From assembly GCF_900104805.1 (NCBI RefSeq), contig NZ_LT629751.1, positions 2,585,001 through 2,649,000 on the forward strand: DNA of 64,000 bases. Direction: 5' to 3'. Below, one piece after another: positions 10,102 to 18,941 of the stretch. Source of the DNA: Pseudomonas oryzae (GTDB lineage Bacteria > Pseudomonadota > Gammaproteobacteria > Pseudomonadales > Pseudomonadaceae). Numbering within the stretch: the stretch's first letter is position 1; every line of letters starts with the position of its first letter. The notes below the pieces were generated by a model. That model had not been told where the DNA came from. It was given only the letters and a program-made list of their open reading frames with translations, and ran no database searches. The position numbers and the translations under genes are program-made.

Positions 10102-10228
10102 CTCGGCCTCCTCGGCAATCGCGGCATTATAACGATGCCCCGGGCGACCGCCAGCCTGGCCGGCTGACAAGGGCTGCCGGGCGGCTCTATGATGGCCGCT
10201 CCGACTTCCGCACCGGCGACCGAACACG

Positions 10229-11170
10229 ATGTCCGCAACCGCTTTCTTCACCCCGCTCGACCATGAAGGGATCCTCGCCGTCCACGGCGTGGATGCCGCC
10301 AAGTTCCTCCAGGGCCAGCTCACCTGCAACCTCAACTACCTGAACGCCGAGACCAGCAGCCTGGGCGCGCGCTGCACGCCCAAGGGCCGCATGCTGTCGA
10401 GCTTTCGCATCGTGCCGCTGGCCGACGGCTTCGCCCTGGCGATGGCCCGCGAGCTGGTCGAGGCGCAGCTGGCCGACCTGAAGAAGTACGCGGTGTTCTT
10501 CAAGGCCCAGCTGGCAGACGAGACGGCGAGCTGGGCACGCTTCGGCCTGGCCGACGGTGACGGCGTCCTGCTCGCCCTCGGCATCGACCTGCCGGCCGAA
10601 CCTGGCCGCGTGGCGCGCAACGGCGAACTGCTGGCCGTGCGCCTGCATGGCGAGCGCTGCGAGCTGTGGGCGCCGGCGGCCGAAGCCGCCACCGTGCAGC
10701 AGCGCCTGGCCGCCCAACTGGCCGAGGGCAGCCTCAACGACTGGCTGCTGAGCCAGGTACGCGCCGGCGTCGCCCAGGTGTTCGGCGCCACCCGCGAACT
10801 GTTCATCCCGCAGATGCTCAACCTGCAGAGCCTCGGCGGCGTCAGCTTCAAGAAGGGCTGCTACACCGGTCAGGAAATCGTCGCGCGCATGCAGTACCTC
10901 GGCCGCCTCAAGCGCCGCCTGTATCGCCTGCGGCTGGACGGCGGCGAACTGCCGGCGCCCGGCAGCGAGCTGTTCTCGCCGGTGCACGGTTCCTCGGTCG
11001 GCGAAGTGGCGCTGGCCGCGCGCAGCGCGGACGGCATCGAGCTGCTCGCCGTGCTACAGGACAACGCCGTCGAGGACGGCCGCCTGCACCTGGGCAGCCT
11101 CGAAGGCCCGGCGCTGCAGCTGCTCGAACTGCCCTACAGCATCGACGGCGACCGCGACATCCAGCGCTAA
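10229..11170 (+). CDS. ygfZ: Folate-binding protein YgfZ (iron-sulfur cluster repair)
   Basis: YgfZ is a GcvT-fold, tetrahydrofolate-binding protein that supports certain Fe-S enzymes. The 313-residue protein carries the family signature [15 protein letters not shown] at about 210-224, including the conserved cysteine. The N-terminal [17 protein letters not shown] is also typical. It is divergent from sdhE, as in many Pseudomonas. It ends 43 bases before a long inverted repeat. Confidence 0.94.
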   Translation: MSATAFFTPLDHEGILAVHGVDAAKFLQGQLTCNLNYLNAETSSLGARCTPKGRMLSSFRIVPLADGFALAMARELVEAQLADLKKYAVFFKAQLADETASWARFGLADGDGVLLALGIDLPAEPGRVARNGELLAVRLHGERCELWAPAAEAATVQQRLAAQLAEGSLNDWLLSQVRAGVAQVFGATRELFIPQMLNLQSLGGVSFKKGCYTGQEIVARMQYLGRLKRRLYRLRLDGGELPAPGSELFSPVHGSSVGEVALAARSADGIELLAVLQDNAVEDGRLHLGSLEGPALQLLELPYSIDGDRDIQR

Positions 11171-11213
11171 GCCGTCCAGGCCGGGGCCAGAGGCTTCGCT
11201 GCGGCGGGCGATC

Positions 11214-11276
11214 CCTGTAGGGGCGAATTCATTCGCCTGACCTGGCCGCGTCGGCGAATGAATTCGCCCCTACAGG
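11214..11276. repeat. REP-like inverted repeat between ygfZ and tctE
   Basis: Two perfectly complementary 24-base arms (11214-11237 and 11253-11276) flank a 15-base loop. The arm core GGGCGAATTCATTCGCC is a sequence type commonly seen as extragenic repeats in Pseudomonas. It lies between convergent genes and could act as a bidirectional terminator. The tctE stop codon (TAG, 11272-11270) and its last two codons fall inside the right-hand arm. Confidence 0.85.
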
Positions 11277-12667
11277 TCGGCCGGCGGGAATTCCACCCGC
11301 ACGCGCAGCCCGCCCGCCGCGCCGTCCTCCAGGCCGATGCGCGCGCGGTGGGCGCGGCAGATCTCGCCGACGATCGCCAGGCCCAGCCCCGCCCCCGTGC
11401 CGCCGGGGCTGCGCCGATAGAAGCGTTCGAACACCCTCTCGCGCTCCTCGGGCGGAATGCCCGGGCCGTCGTCCTCCACCTCGAGGATCGCCGGCGCCAG
11501 CACCCGCAAGATCACGTTGCCGCCGGCCGGCGTATGCGCCAGGGCGTTGTCCAGCAGGTTGCACAACAGCTCGCTGAGCAGGGTCGGCTCGCCGTCGATC
11601 CACACCGCCTCCTCCGCCTCCAGCGCCAGCGCCACGCCGCGGCCGTGGGCCAGCGGCGCCAGCGCCAGGCCCAGCTCGCGGGCCAGCGCGCCCAGCTCCA
11701 GGCGCTGCGCGCCGCCCTCGGCGATGGCCCGCGCGCCGCTCTCGATGCGCGCCAGCGACAGCAGCTGGTTGGCCAGCTGGGTCAGCCGCTCGGTGCTGCC
11801 GGCGGCTTCGTCGAGGGCCTGCCGCCACTGCGCGGCATCGGCGCTGCGCCGGCCCAGTTCCAGACGCGCCTTGAGCGCCGCCAGCGGCGTGCGCAGCTCG
11901 TGGGCGGCCTCGGCGATGAACTGTGCCTGGCGCTCGAACAGCCCGCGCAGGCGCGCGTTGAACTGGTTGAGGGCGTCCACCAGCGGGCGCAGCTCGCGTG
12001 GCAGACCGCTGTCCGGCAGCGGCTGCAGATCGTCGCTGGCGCGCGCCGCCACCGTCTGGCGCAACTGCTCCAGCGGGCGCAGCGCCAGGCTCACCGCCAG
12101 CCACACCAGGCCCAGCGCGGTGAGCGCCAGCAGGCCCATGCGCCACAGGGTGCCGACCAGCAGCTCGCGGGCCATGCGCTCGCGCGCGCCGCGGGTCTCG
12201 GCCACGCGGATCTCCGCCATGCCCTCCAGGTCCGCCTCGCTGACCGGCTGCAGCAGGCTGACCACGCGCACCTCCTGGTCGCGATAGACGCCATCGTAGA
12301 AGCGCGCCAGCGCCGGGTAATCGTCGGTGCGCTTCACCTGCGACCCCGCCGCCGGCAGCGCCTCGTAGCCGGACACCAGGCCGCCGTGCGGGTCGAGCAC
12401 CTGGTAGTAGATGCGCCCGGCGCTGTCGTAGGCGAAGGTGTCCAGCGCCACGTAGGGCACGTTGGCGCGCAGCTTGCCGTCGCTGCTGTACAGACCGTCA
12501 GCCACCGCGCGCGCCGAGGCCAGCAGGGTACGGTCGTAGGCGGTATCCGCCGCGCGGCGCGCGCTCCAGTAGCCACTCAACCCGCCGAACGCCAGCAGCA
12601 GCGCCAGCAACAGTGCCAGGCGGCGCAGCAGGCGACCGCGCAGGCTGCCGCCGTACAGCTCAGCCAT
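11270..12667 (-). CDS. tctE: Sensor histidine kinase TctE
   Basis: TctE senses external tricarboxylates and phosphorylates TctD. The 465-residue protein has a transmembrane segment at about 12-33, a periplasmic sensor domain at about 40-170 and a second membrane segment at about 174-196. A HAMP linker follows, then the H-box AEAAHELRTPLAAL (His256) and an ATPase domain with DDGPGIPPEERE. The start overlaps the tctD stop by 8 bases. The substrate is inferred from the divergent opdH-tctCBA genes. Confidence 0.88.
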   Translation of the reverse strand: MAELYGGSLRGRLLRRLALLLALLLAFGGLSGYWSARRAADTAYDRTLLASARAVADGLYSSDGKLRANVPYVALDTFAYDSAGRIYYQVLDPHGGLVSGYEALPAAGSQVKRTDDYPALARFYDGVYRDQEVRVVSLLQPVSEADLEGMAEIRVAETRGARERMARELLVGTLWRMGLLALTALGLVWLAVSLALRPLEQLRQTVAARASDDLQPLPDSGLPRELRPLVDALNQFNARLRGLFERQAQFIAEAAHELRTPLAALKARLELGRRSADAAQWRQALDEAAGSTERLTQLANQLLSLARIESGARAIAEGGAQRLELGALARELGLALAPLAHGRGVALALEAEEAVWIDGEPTLLSELLCNLLDNALAHTPAGGNVILRVLAPAILEVEDDGPGIPPEERERVFERFYRRSPGGTGAGLGLAIVGEICRAHRARIGLEDGAAGGLRVRVEFPPADL

Positions 12668-13331
12668 CGCAGGCCTCCAGCAGGTAGCCGAGGCCGCGGA
12701 AGGTGACGATGCGCACGCCGCGGCCTTCCAGCTTCTTGCGCAGGCGGTGCACGTAGATCTCGATGGCGTCGGGGCTGGCCTCCTCGTCGAGGCCGAACAC
12801 CTGGTCGGCCAGCTGCTCCTTGCTCATCACCCGCCCGGGGCGGGCGATCAGCGCCTGCAGCACCGCCTGCTCGCGCGAGGTCAGGTTGAGCAGCTCGGCA
12901 CCGAGGCTGAAGCGCCGGGTGCCGAGGTCGAAGACCAGCGCGCCACAGCGCTGCTGCTGCTCGCCGCCCTGCACGCTGCGGCGCAGCAGCGCCTTGACCC
13001 GCGCCTCCAGCTCGGCCAGCTCGAAGGGCTTGGCCAGGTAGTCGTCGGCGCCAAGGTTGAGGCCGTGCACGCGGTCGGCCACCTCGCCACGGGCGGTGAG
13101 CATCAGCACCGGCAGGGTCTTGCCGCGCGCGCGCAGGCGCGCCAGCACCTGGAAGCCGTCCAGGCGCGGCAGGCCGACGTCGAGGATCGCCAGGGCGTAG
13201 TCCTCGCTGGCCAGGGCGTGGTCGGCGGCCATGCCGTCGGCGAGCAGGTCCACGGTCCAGCCGGCGCCACGCAGCGCCTGGGCCACGCTGGCGGCCAGCG
13301 GGGGATGGTCTTCGACCAGCAGGATTCGCAC
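12660..13331 (-). CDS. tctD: OmpR-family response regulator TctD
   Basis: A 223-residue response regulator. The receiver domain carries the acidic pocket EDH (7-9), phosphoacceptor Asp51 in AILDVGLP and Lys in LAKPFE near residue 101. The C-terminal winged helix (about 125-220) has IEIYVHRLRKKLEGRGVRIVTFRGLGY. It is the first gene of tctD-tctE and reads away from opdH, so the 191-base gap probably holds its operator. Confidence 0.9.
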   Translation of the reverse strand: MRILLVEDHPPLAASVAQALRGAGWTVDLLADGMAADHALASEDYALAILDVGLPRLDGFQVLARLRARGKTLPVLMLTARGEVADRVHGLNLGADDYLAKPFELAELEARVKALLRRSVQGGEQQQRCGALVFDLGTRRFSLGAELLNLTSREQAVLQALIARPGRVMSKEQLADQVFGLDEEASPDAIEIYVHRLRKKLEGRGVRIVTFRGLGYLLEACDG

Positions 13332-13497
13332 GGGGAAGTCTCCGAAGTCTTGTCGTTATGGGTCGAGTGTAACGGCCGCAGCCGTGCAGCCAATGCACCA
13401 CCAACTTTCTTTGCGACTGAAAGCCAGGCGAAAGCTTCGCCCCCTAGCATCGCCCCTGGGTCCTCCCGGCCCCCACGGCAGCCCGACTGCCGATGAC

Positions 13498-13505
13498 AAC
13501 AACAA
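13498..13505 (+). promoter_or_regulatory. Hfq/Crc CA motif in the opdH leader
   Basis: AACAACAA matches the AANAANAA catabolite-activity motif bound by Hfq/Crc in pseudomonads. It lies 18 bases before the opdH ATG, just upstream of the ribosome site, where binding would block translation. Confidence 0.6.
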
Positions 13506-13522
13506 TGACTGGAGATACCGCG

Positions 13523-14788
13523 ATGCCGATTGCCGCCTGGCAGGCCCTGCCGCCTGTCCGCCGCCTGGCCCTGGCCATCACCGCCTGCACCCTCGCCCCG
13601 CTGGCCCACGCCGACTTCGTGGAAGACAGCAGCGCCAGCCTGACCACCACCAACATCTACCTCAACCGCGACTTCCGCGAAGGCTCCGCCCAGAACAAGC
13701 GCGAGGAATGGGGCCAGGGCTTCCTGCTCGACATCCAGTCCGGCTACACCGAAGGCAGCGTCGGCGTCGGCCTCGACGCCCTCGGCATGCTCGGCGTCAA
13801 GCTCGACTCCGGTGGTGGACGCACCGGCACCGACCTGCTGCCGGTACAGGACGACGGCGGCACCCCGGACCAGTTCGGCCGCCTGGGCCTGACCGCCAAG
13901 CTCAAGGTGTCCGAAACCGAGCTGCGCTACGGCTCGCACATCCCCGAGCTGCCGGTGGTCAAGGCCAGCGACAGCCGCCTGCTGCCGCAGGTGTTCGAAG
14001 GCGGCCTGCTCACCTCCAAGGAGATCGCCGGCCTGACCTTCACCGGCGGGCGCCTGAACCAGGTGATCGACCGCGCCTCGACCAACTCCGAGGACCTGAT
14101 CCTCAACAGCAAGAACAAGCGCTTCCCCGGCGGCGTCACCAGCGACCACCTCAATCTCGCCGGCCTCGACTACCAGTTCGGCAAGAGCCTGAGCGGCCGC
14201 TACTTCTTCGCCGACCTCGACGACGTCTACCGCCAGCACTACTTCGGCCTGCTCGCCAAGCAGCCGCTCGGTGCCGGCACCCTCAGCGCCGACCTGCGCC
14301 TGATGCTCAGCGACGACAGCGGCGCCGCCCGCGCCGGCGAGATCGACAACCGCGCGCTGAACGGCATGCTCAGCTACGCCCTGGGCGCCCACAAGCTCGG
14401 TCTCGGTTATCAGCAGATGAGCGGCGACACCGGCTACGCCTACATCGACGGCAGCGACCCGTTCCTAGTCAACTTCGTGCAGATCAACGACTTCGCCAAC
14501 GCCGACGAGCGCTCCTGGCAGGCGCGCTACGACTACGACTTCGCCGCCCTCGGCGTGCCCGGCCTGAGCTTCCTCGCCCGCTACGTCAGCGGCGACGACG
14601 CCGAGATCGCCGGCAGCAGCGCCACCGGCAGCGAGTGGGAGCGCGACCTCGAGCTCAAGTACGTGGTGCAGAGCGGCCCGCTCAAGGACCTTTACGTGCG
14701 CCTGCGCAACGCCAGCTTCCGCTCCGACTTCGCCCGCGACGCGGACGAGAACCGGCTGATCGTCGGCTACAGCCTGCCGATCTGGTAA
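13523..14788 (+). CDS. opdH: OprD-family outer-membrane porin, tricarboxylate type
   Basis: A 421-residue OprD-family porin. A signal peptide ends near LAHA and the mature protein begins with the characteristic DFVEDSSASLTTTNIYLNRDF. The body has the alternating beta-strand pattern, and the C terminus ends in aromatic Trp (YSLPIW). The ATG at 13523 follows GGAGA by 8 bases; an ATG at 13493 lacks a ribosome site. The OpdH (cis-aconitate/citrate) assignment is inferred from co-location with tctCBA and tctDE; family membership itself is clear. Confidence 0.85.
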   Translation: MPIAAWQALPPVRRLALAITACTLAPLAHADFVEDSSASLTTTNIYLNRDFREGSAQNKREEWGQGFLLDIQSGYTEGSVGVGLDALGMLGVKLDSGGGRTGTDLLPVQDDGGTPDQFGRLGLTAKLKVSETELRYGSHIPELPVVKASDSRLLPQVFEGGLLTSKEIAGLTFTGGRLNQVIDRASTNSEDLILNSKNKRFPGGVTSDHLNLAGLDYQFGKSLSGRYFFADLDDVYRQHYFGLLAKQPLGAGTLSADLRLMLSDDSGAARAGEIDNRALNGMLSYALGAHKLGLGYQQMSGDTGYAYIDGSDPFLVNFVQINDFANADERSWQARYDYDFAALGVPGLSFLARYVSGDDAEIAGSSATGSEWERDLELKYVVQSGPLKDLYVRLRNASFRSDFARDADENRLIVGYSLPIW

Positions 14789-14800
14789 GCCCGGACCCAC

Positions 14801-14808
14801 AATAAGAA
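14801..14808 (+). promoter_or_regulatory. Hfq/Crc CA motif before tctC
   Basis: AATAAGAA fits AANAANAA and lies 19 bases before the tctC start, directly ahead of its GGAGA ribosome site. With the opdH copy it suggests carbon-catabolite control of the whole uptake route. Confidence 0.5.
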
Positions 14809-14826
14809 TCGACCGGAGATATCCCC

Positions 14827-15804
14827 ATGCACACTGCTATCACCCGCATCGCCCTCGCCGCCGCCGGCCTCGCCTTCGCCGGCCAGCTGCTCGCCGCCGA
14901 GCCCAAGCGCCCGGAATGCATCGCCCCGGCCAAGCCCGGCGGCGGCTTCGACCTGACCTGCAAGCTGGCGCAGAGCGGCCTCAAGGACGGCGGCCTGCTC
15001 GAGGCGCCGATGCGCGTCACCTACATGCCCGGCGGCGTCGGCGCGGTGGCCTACAACGCGGTGGTCGCCCAAAGGCCCAAGGATCCGGGCACCATCACCG
15101 CCTTCTCCTCGGGCTCGCTGCTCAACCTGGCGCAGGGCAAGTTCGGCCGCTACGACGAGAACGCGGTCAGGTGGCTGGCCGCCATCGGCACCGACTACGG
15201 CGCCATCTCGGTGCGCGCCGACGCGCCCTGGCAGACCCTCGGCGAACTGGTCGAGGCGGTGAAGCAGGATCCGGGCAGCGTGGTGTTCGGCGCCGGCGCC
15301 ACCATCGGCGGCCAGGACTGGATGCAGACCGCGCTGATCGCCCGCGCCGCCGGCGTCGACCCGCAGAAGCTGCGCTACGTCGCCTTCGAGGGCGGCGGCG
15401 AGACCCTCACCGCCATGCTCGGCGGCCACGTGCAGGTCACCTCCAGCGGCCTCGGCGAGATCACCCCGCAGCTGGCCGCCGGCAAGATCCGCGTGCTCGC
15501 CGTGCTGTCCGACGAGCGCCTGCCCGGCAAGCTGGCCAGCATCCCCACCGCCAGGGAGCAGGGCTTCGACATCAGCTGGCCGGTGATCCGCGGCTTCTAC
15601 ATGGGCCCGGAGGTCAAGGACGAGGACTACGCCTGGTGGAAGGGCCAGTTCGACAAGATGCTGGCCAGCGAGGATTTCGCCCAGCTGCGTGAACAGCGTG
15701 ATCTGTTCCCCCTGGCCATGAGCGGCGACGAACTGCGCGCCTTCGTGCTCAAGCAGGTCGCCCAGTACAAGCAGCTGGCCGGCGAGTTCGGTCTGGTCCA
15801 GTAA
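14827..15804 (+). CDS. tctC: Tricarboxylate-binding periplasmic protein TctC
   Basis: The solute-binding component of a TTT (tripartite tricarboxylate transporter). The 325-residue protein has a signal peptide ending at LLAAE (about residue 20). The mature protein contains PAKPGGGFDLTCK, the substrate-loop motif of the family, and the downstream GGVGAVAYN. It is followed by tctB and tctA, giving a complete TTT system. Confidence 0.93.
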   Translation: MHTAITRIALAAAGLAFAGQLLAAEPKRPECIAPAKPGGGFDLTCKLAQSGLKDGGLLEAPMRVTYMPGGVGAVAYNAVVAQRPKDPGTITAFSSGSLLNLAQGKFGRYDENAVRWLAAIGTDYGAISVRADAPWQTLGELVEAVKQDPGSVVFGAGATIGGQDWMQTALIARAAGVDPQKLRYVAFEGGGETLTAMLGGHVQVTSSGLGEITPQLAAGKIRVLAVLSDERLPGKLASIPTAREQGFDISWPVIRGFYMGPEVKDEDYAWWKGQFDKMLASEDFAQLREQRDLFPLAMSGDELRAFVLKQVAQYKQLAGEFGLVQ

Positions 15805-15899
15805 GGCTGCCAGGCGTCAGGCCGGCGGGAAGCCCCCGTCCCGCCGGCCGGCCCTCTCCCCCGCGGGAGAGGCCCCTTTCCCCACCCAGGTATTTCGCC

Positions 15900-16340
15900 A
15901 TGTATGACCGCCTGTTCGGCTCGGTCTGGTTGCTGCTGTGCGCCGGACTGGCCGTGATCGCCTGGGGGTTCCAGGCCCCCTTCTCCTATGACCCAGTCGG
16001 ACCGCGCGCCTACCCGCTGCTGCTGCTCGGCCTGCTCGGCGCCGGCGCGCTGTGGCTGGTGCTGCGCCCGACCGTGCACGCACACCTGCTGAGCCGCCCG
16101 CAGAGCCTGCGCGCCCTGCTCTGCGTCGCCGGCCTGCTGGCCTACGCCCTGCTGTTCGAGCCGCTGGGCTTCGTCCCGGCCACCGCCCTGGCCGGCGCCG
16201 GCCTCGGCCTGCTGTTCGGCGGCCGCCCGCTGCCCTGCGTGCTGTCCGGGGTGCTGATGGGCGTGCTGCTCTACGTGCTGTTCGACCTGCTGCTGGACGT
16301 GCCCCTGCCGCTGGGCGTGTTCGAATTCCTCGTGGAGTGA
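15900..16340 (+). CDS. tctB: Small TTT membrane subunit TctB
   Basis: A 146-residue protein with about four hydrophobic segments (around 8-24, 39-56, 72-90 and 110-135), the length and topology of TctB. It sits 95 bases after tctC and 4 bases before tctA on the same strand, which fixes its role. Confidence 0.9.
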   Translation: MYDRLFGSVWLLLCAGLAVIAWGFQAPFSYDPVGPRAYPLLLLGLLGAGALWLVLRPTVHAHLLSRPQSLRALLCVAGLLAYALLFEPLGFVPATALAGAGLGLLFGGRPLPCVLSGVLMGVLLYVLFDLLLDVPLPLGVFEFLVE

Positions 16341-16344
16341 CGCC

Positions 16345-17862
16345 ATGGAAACCTTGAACTTCCTGCTGCAGGGCTTCGACGTCGCCCTGCGCCCGCTCAA
16401 CCTGCTGATGGCGCTGTTCGGCGCCTTCGTCGGCACCATCGTCGGCATGCTGCCGGGCCTCGGCCCGATCAACGGCGTGGCCCTGCTGCTGCCGCTGGCC
16501 TTCGCCCTCGGCCTGCCGCCGGAAACCGCGCTGATCCTGCTGGCCGCCGTGTACCTGGGCTGCGAGTACGGCGGGCGCATCTCCGCCATCCTGCTCAACG
16601 TGCCGGGCGACGCCGCGGCGATCATGACCACCATCGACGGCTATCCGCTGGCCAAGCAGGGCAAGGCCGGCATCGCCCTGTCGCTGTCGGCGATGAGTTC
16701 GTTCATCGGCAGCACCATCGCCACCTTCGGCGTGGTGCTGTTCGCGCCGATCCTCGCCAACTGGGCGGTGGCCTTCGGCCCGGCCGAGTACTTCGTGCTG
16801 ATGGTGTTCGCCATCACCTGCCTGGGCGGTCTGGTCGGCGACAAGCCGGTGAAGACCCTGATGGCCGCGCTGATGGGCCTGGCGCTGGCCACCGTCGGCG
16901 TCGATGCCACCACCGGCGTGTACCGCTTCACCTTCGACAGCGTCAGTCTGTCCGACGGCATCCAGTTCGTCATCGTGGTGATCGGCCTGTTCAGCGTCAG
17001 CGAGATCCTGCTGATGCTCGAGCACACCCACAGCGGCCAACAGGCGGTCAAGGCCGGCGGGCGCATGCTGTTCAACTTCAAGGAGTTCTGCCTGGTCGGC
17101 TGGACCGCGGTGCGCAGCGCGCTGAGCGGCTTCGTCATCGGCACCCTGCCGGGCGCCGGGGCGACCATCGCCAGCGCCATGGCCTACATGAACGAGAAGC
17201 GCATCGCCGGACCGTCCGGTCGTTTCGGCCAGGGCGACCTGCGCGGCCTGGCCGCGCCGGAGGCGGCCAACAACGCCTCGGCCTGCGGCTCGATGATCCC
17301 CATGCTGACCCTCGGCGTGCCGGGCTCGGGCACTACCGCGGTGATGATCGGCGCGCTGACCCTGTACAACATCACCCCGGGTCCCCTGCTGTTCGAGCAG
17401 CAGCCCGACGTGGTGTGGGGCCTGATCGCCTCGCTGTTCATCGGCAACGTCATCCTGCTGGTGATGAACATCCCGCTGGTCGGCCTGTTCTCGCGCATGC
17501 TCAGCGTGCCGAACTGGATCCTGGTGCCGGCGATCATCATCGTCAGCCTGGTCGGCGTGTGGGCGGTGCACAGCACCACCTTCGACCTGGTGCTGATGAT
17601 CGCCCTCGGCGTGTTCGGCTACCTGCTGCGCAAGATGGACTTCCCGCTGTCGGCGCTGATCCTCGGCTTCGTCCTTGGCGAGCTGATGGAAGACAACCTG
17701 CGCCGCGCCCTGTCGATCTCCAGCGGCGAGCTGGGCATCCTCTGGTCCAGCCCGATCACCCTGGTGCTCTGGGCGCTGGTGGCCGTGATGCTGGCGCTGC
17801 CCGGGATCCGCTGGTGGCGCGCGCGCCGCAAGGCGCCGGCAGCCGATGCCTCTGCCGCCTGA
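16345..17862 (+). CDS. tctA: Large TTT membrane subunit TctA
   Basis: The large permease of the tripartite tricarboxylate transporter, 505 residues with about 11-12 membrane segments. Family signatures include GTIVGMLPGLGPINGVALLLP (about 32-52) and SGFVIGTLPGAGATIASAMAY near 255. It couples uptake to an ion gradient and works with TctB and TctC. The 3' end overlaps the next gene by 17 bases. Confidence 0.95.
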   Translation: METLNFLLQGFDVALRPLNLLMALFGAFVGTIVGMLPGLGPINGVALLLPLAFALGLPPETALILLAAVYLGCEYGGRISAILLNVPGDAAAIMTTIDGYPLAKQGKAGIALSLSAMSSFIGSTIATFGVVLFAPILANWAVAFGPAEYFVLMVFAITCLGGLVGDKPVKTLMAALMGLALATVGVDATTGVYRFTFDSVSLSDGIQFVIVVIGLFSVSEILLMLEHTHSGQQAVKAGGRMLFNFKEFCLVGWTAVRSALSGFVIGTLPGAGATIASAMAYMNEKRIAGPSGRFGQGDLRGLAAPEAANNASACGSMIPMLTLGVPGSGTTAVMIGALTLYNITPGPLLFEQQPDVVWGLIASLFIGNVILLVMNIPLVGLFSRMLSVPNWILVPAIIIVSLVGVWAVHSTTFDLVLMIALGVFGYLLRKMDFPLSALILGFVLGELMEDNLRRALSISSGELGILWSSPITLVLWALVAVMLALPGIRWWRARRKAPAADASAA

Positions 17863-18889
17863 TGCCCGCGGCATCCTGAGCGGCATCCTGGCCGGACTGG
17901 CGGGGGGCTTCCTCGCCAGCCTGGCCGGCTGGCCGCTGCCGTGGCTGCTCGGTTCCCTGCTCGGTGTGGCGCTGGCGCGCTGCGCCGGTCTCCCCGCCGC
18001 CCCGCTGCCCGCCGGTCGCCAGGCCGGGCAATGGCTGGTGGCCTGCGCCGTCGGCCTGCATGTCTCCCGCGAGGCCGCCCTCGCCCTCCTCGACCACCTG
18101 CCGCTGCTGCTCGCCGGCGCCGTCGGCACCCTGCTGCTGACCCTGATCGGCATCGCCGTGCTCAGGCGCGGCGGCGTCGATCCGGCCACCGCCTTCTTCG
18201 CCAGCCTGCCGGGCGGCGCCAGCGAGATGGTCAACCTGGCGCGCCGCCACGACGCCGAGCCGGCCCAGGTGGCCGCCGCGCACAGCCTGCGCCTGCTGCT
18301 GGTCCTGCTCTTGGTACCCGCCGCGTTCGCCTGGGGCCTGCCGCCTCCGCCCGTTGCGCCGTCAGCACCGACCGACTGGCCGGCGCTGGCCGTGCTGCTG
18401 GCCGGCGGCCTGCTCGCCGCGCGACTCTGGCGCCGCCTCGGCCAGCCCAACCCGTGGATGCTCGGCCCACTGCTGCTGTGCGCGCTGGCCAGCGCCAGCC
18501 TCGACCTGCAGCTGGCCGTGCCCGACGGCCTGGCGCGCGGCGGCCAGTGGCTGCTCGGCTGCGCCCTGGGCATGCACTTCGACCGCGCCTTCTTCCGCCG
18601 CGCGCCCGGCTTCCTCGTCCGCGTGCTCATCTTCAGCCTGCTGACCATGCTCGCCGCCGTGCTGCTCGGCGCCGGCCTCGGCCTGCTCGGCGGCGGCGAC
18701 GGCCGGGCGCTGATGCTCGGCAGCATGCCCGGCGGCATCACCGAACTGGGCCTGACCGCGCAGAGCCTGCAGCTGCCGGTAGCGCTGGTCAGCGCCCAGC
18801 AGTTGCTGCGCCTCTTGCTGGTGATGCTGCTGGCCGAGCCGCTGTACCTGCGCTGGCGGCGCCTGGCTGCCGACCAGCGCCGCTCCTGA
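17846..18889 (+). CDS. AbrB-family membrane protein
   Basis: A 347-residue very hydrophobic protein with an internal duplication characteristic of the membrane AbrB family: WLLGSLLGVALARCAGLPA near 30-50 and the equivalent WMLGPLLLCALASASLDLQ near 205. GGASEMVNLARRH (about 116) and GGITELGLTAQSL (about 300) are the paired conserved loops. It overlaps tctA and is likely co-transcribed, suggesting a link with small organic-acid transport. The function is not established; this is not the DNA-binding AbrB. Confidence 0.8.
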   Translation: MPLPPDARGILSGILAGLAGGFLASLAGWPLPWLLGSLLGVALARCAGLPAAPLPAGRQAGQWLVACAVGLHVSREAALALLDHLPLLLAGAVGTLLLTLIGIAVLRRGGVDPATAFFASLPGGASEMVNLARRHDAEPAQVAAAHSLRLLLVLLLVPAAFAWGLPPPPVAPSAPTDWPALAVLLAGGLLAARLWRRLGQPNPWMLGPLLLCALASASLDLQLAVPDGLARGGQWLLGCALGMHFDRAFFRRAPGFLVRVLIFSLLTMLAAVLLGAGLGLLGGGDGRALMLGSMPGGITELGLTAQSLQLPVALVSAQQLLRLLLVMLLAEPLYLRWRRLAADQRRS

Positions 18890-18941
18890 GACGCAGTGCT
18901 GGCCTATCCTCAAGCCAGGTCCGACTGCCGCCGGAGCATCC

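Noticed and set aside
15817-18741. A 974-codon minus-strand frame opposite tctB, tctA and the AbrB-family gene
   Set aside because: Low-complexity complement of membrane-protein codons; no motifs or ribosome site.
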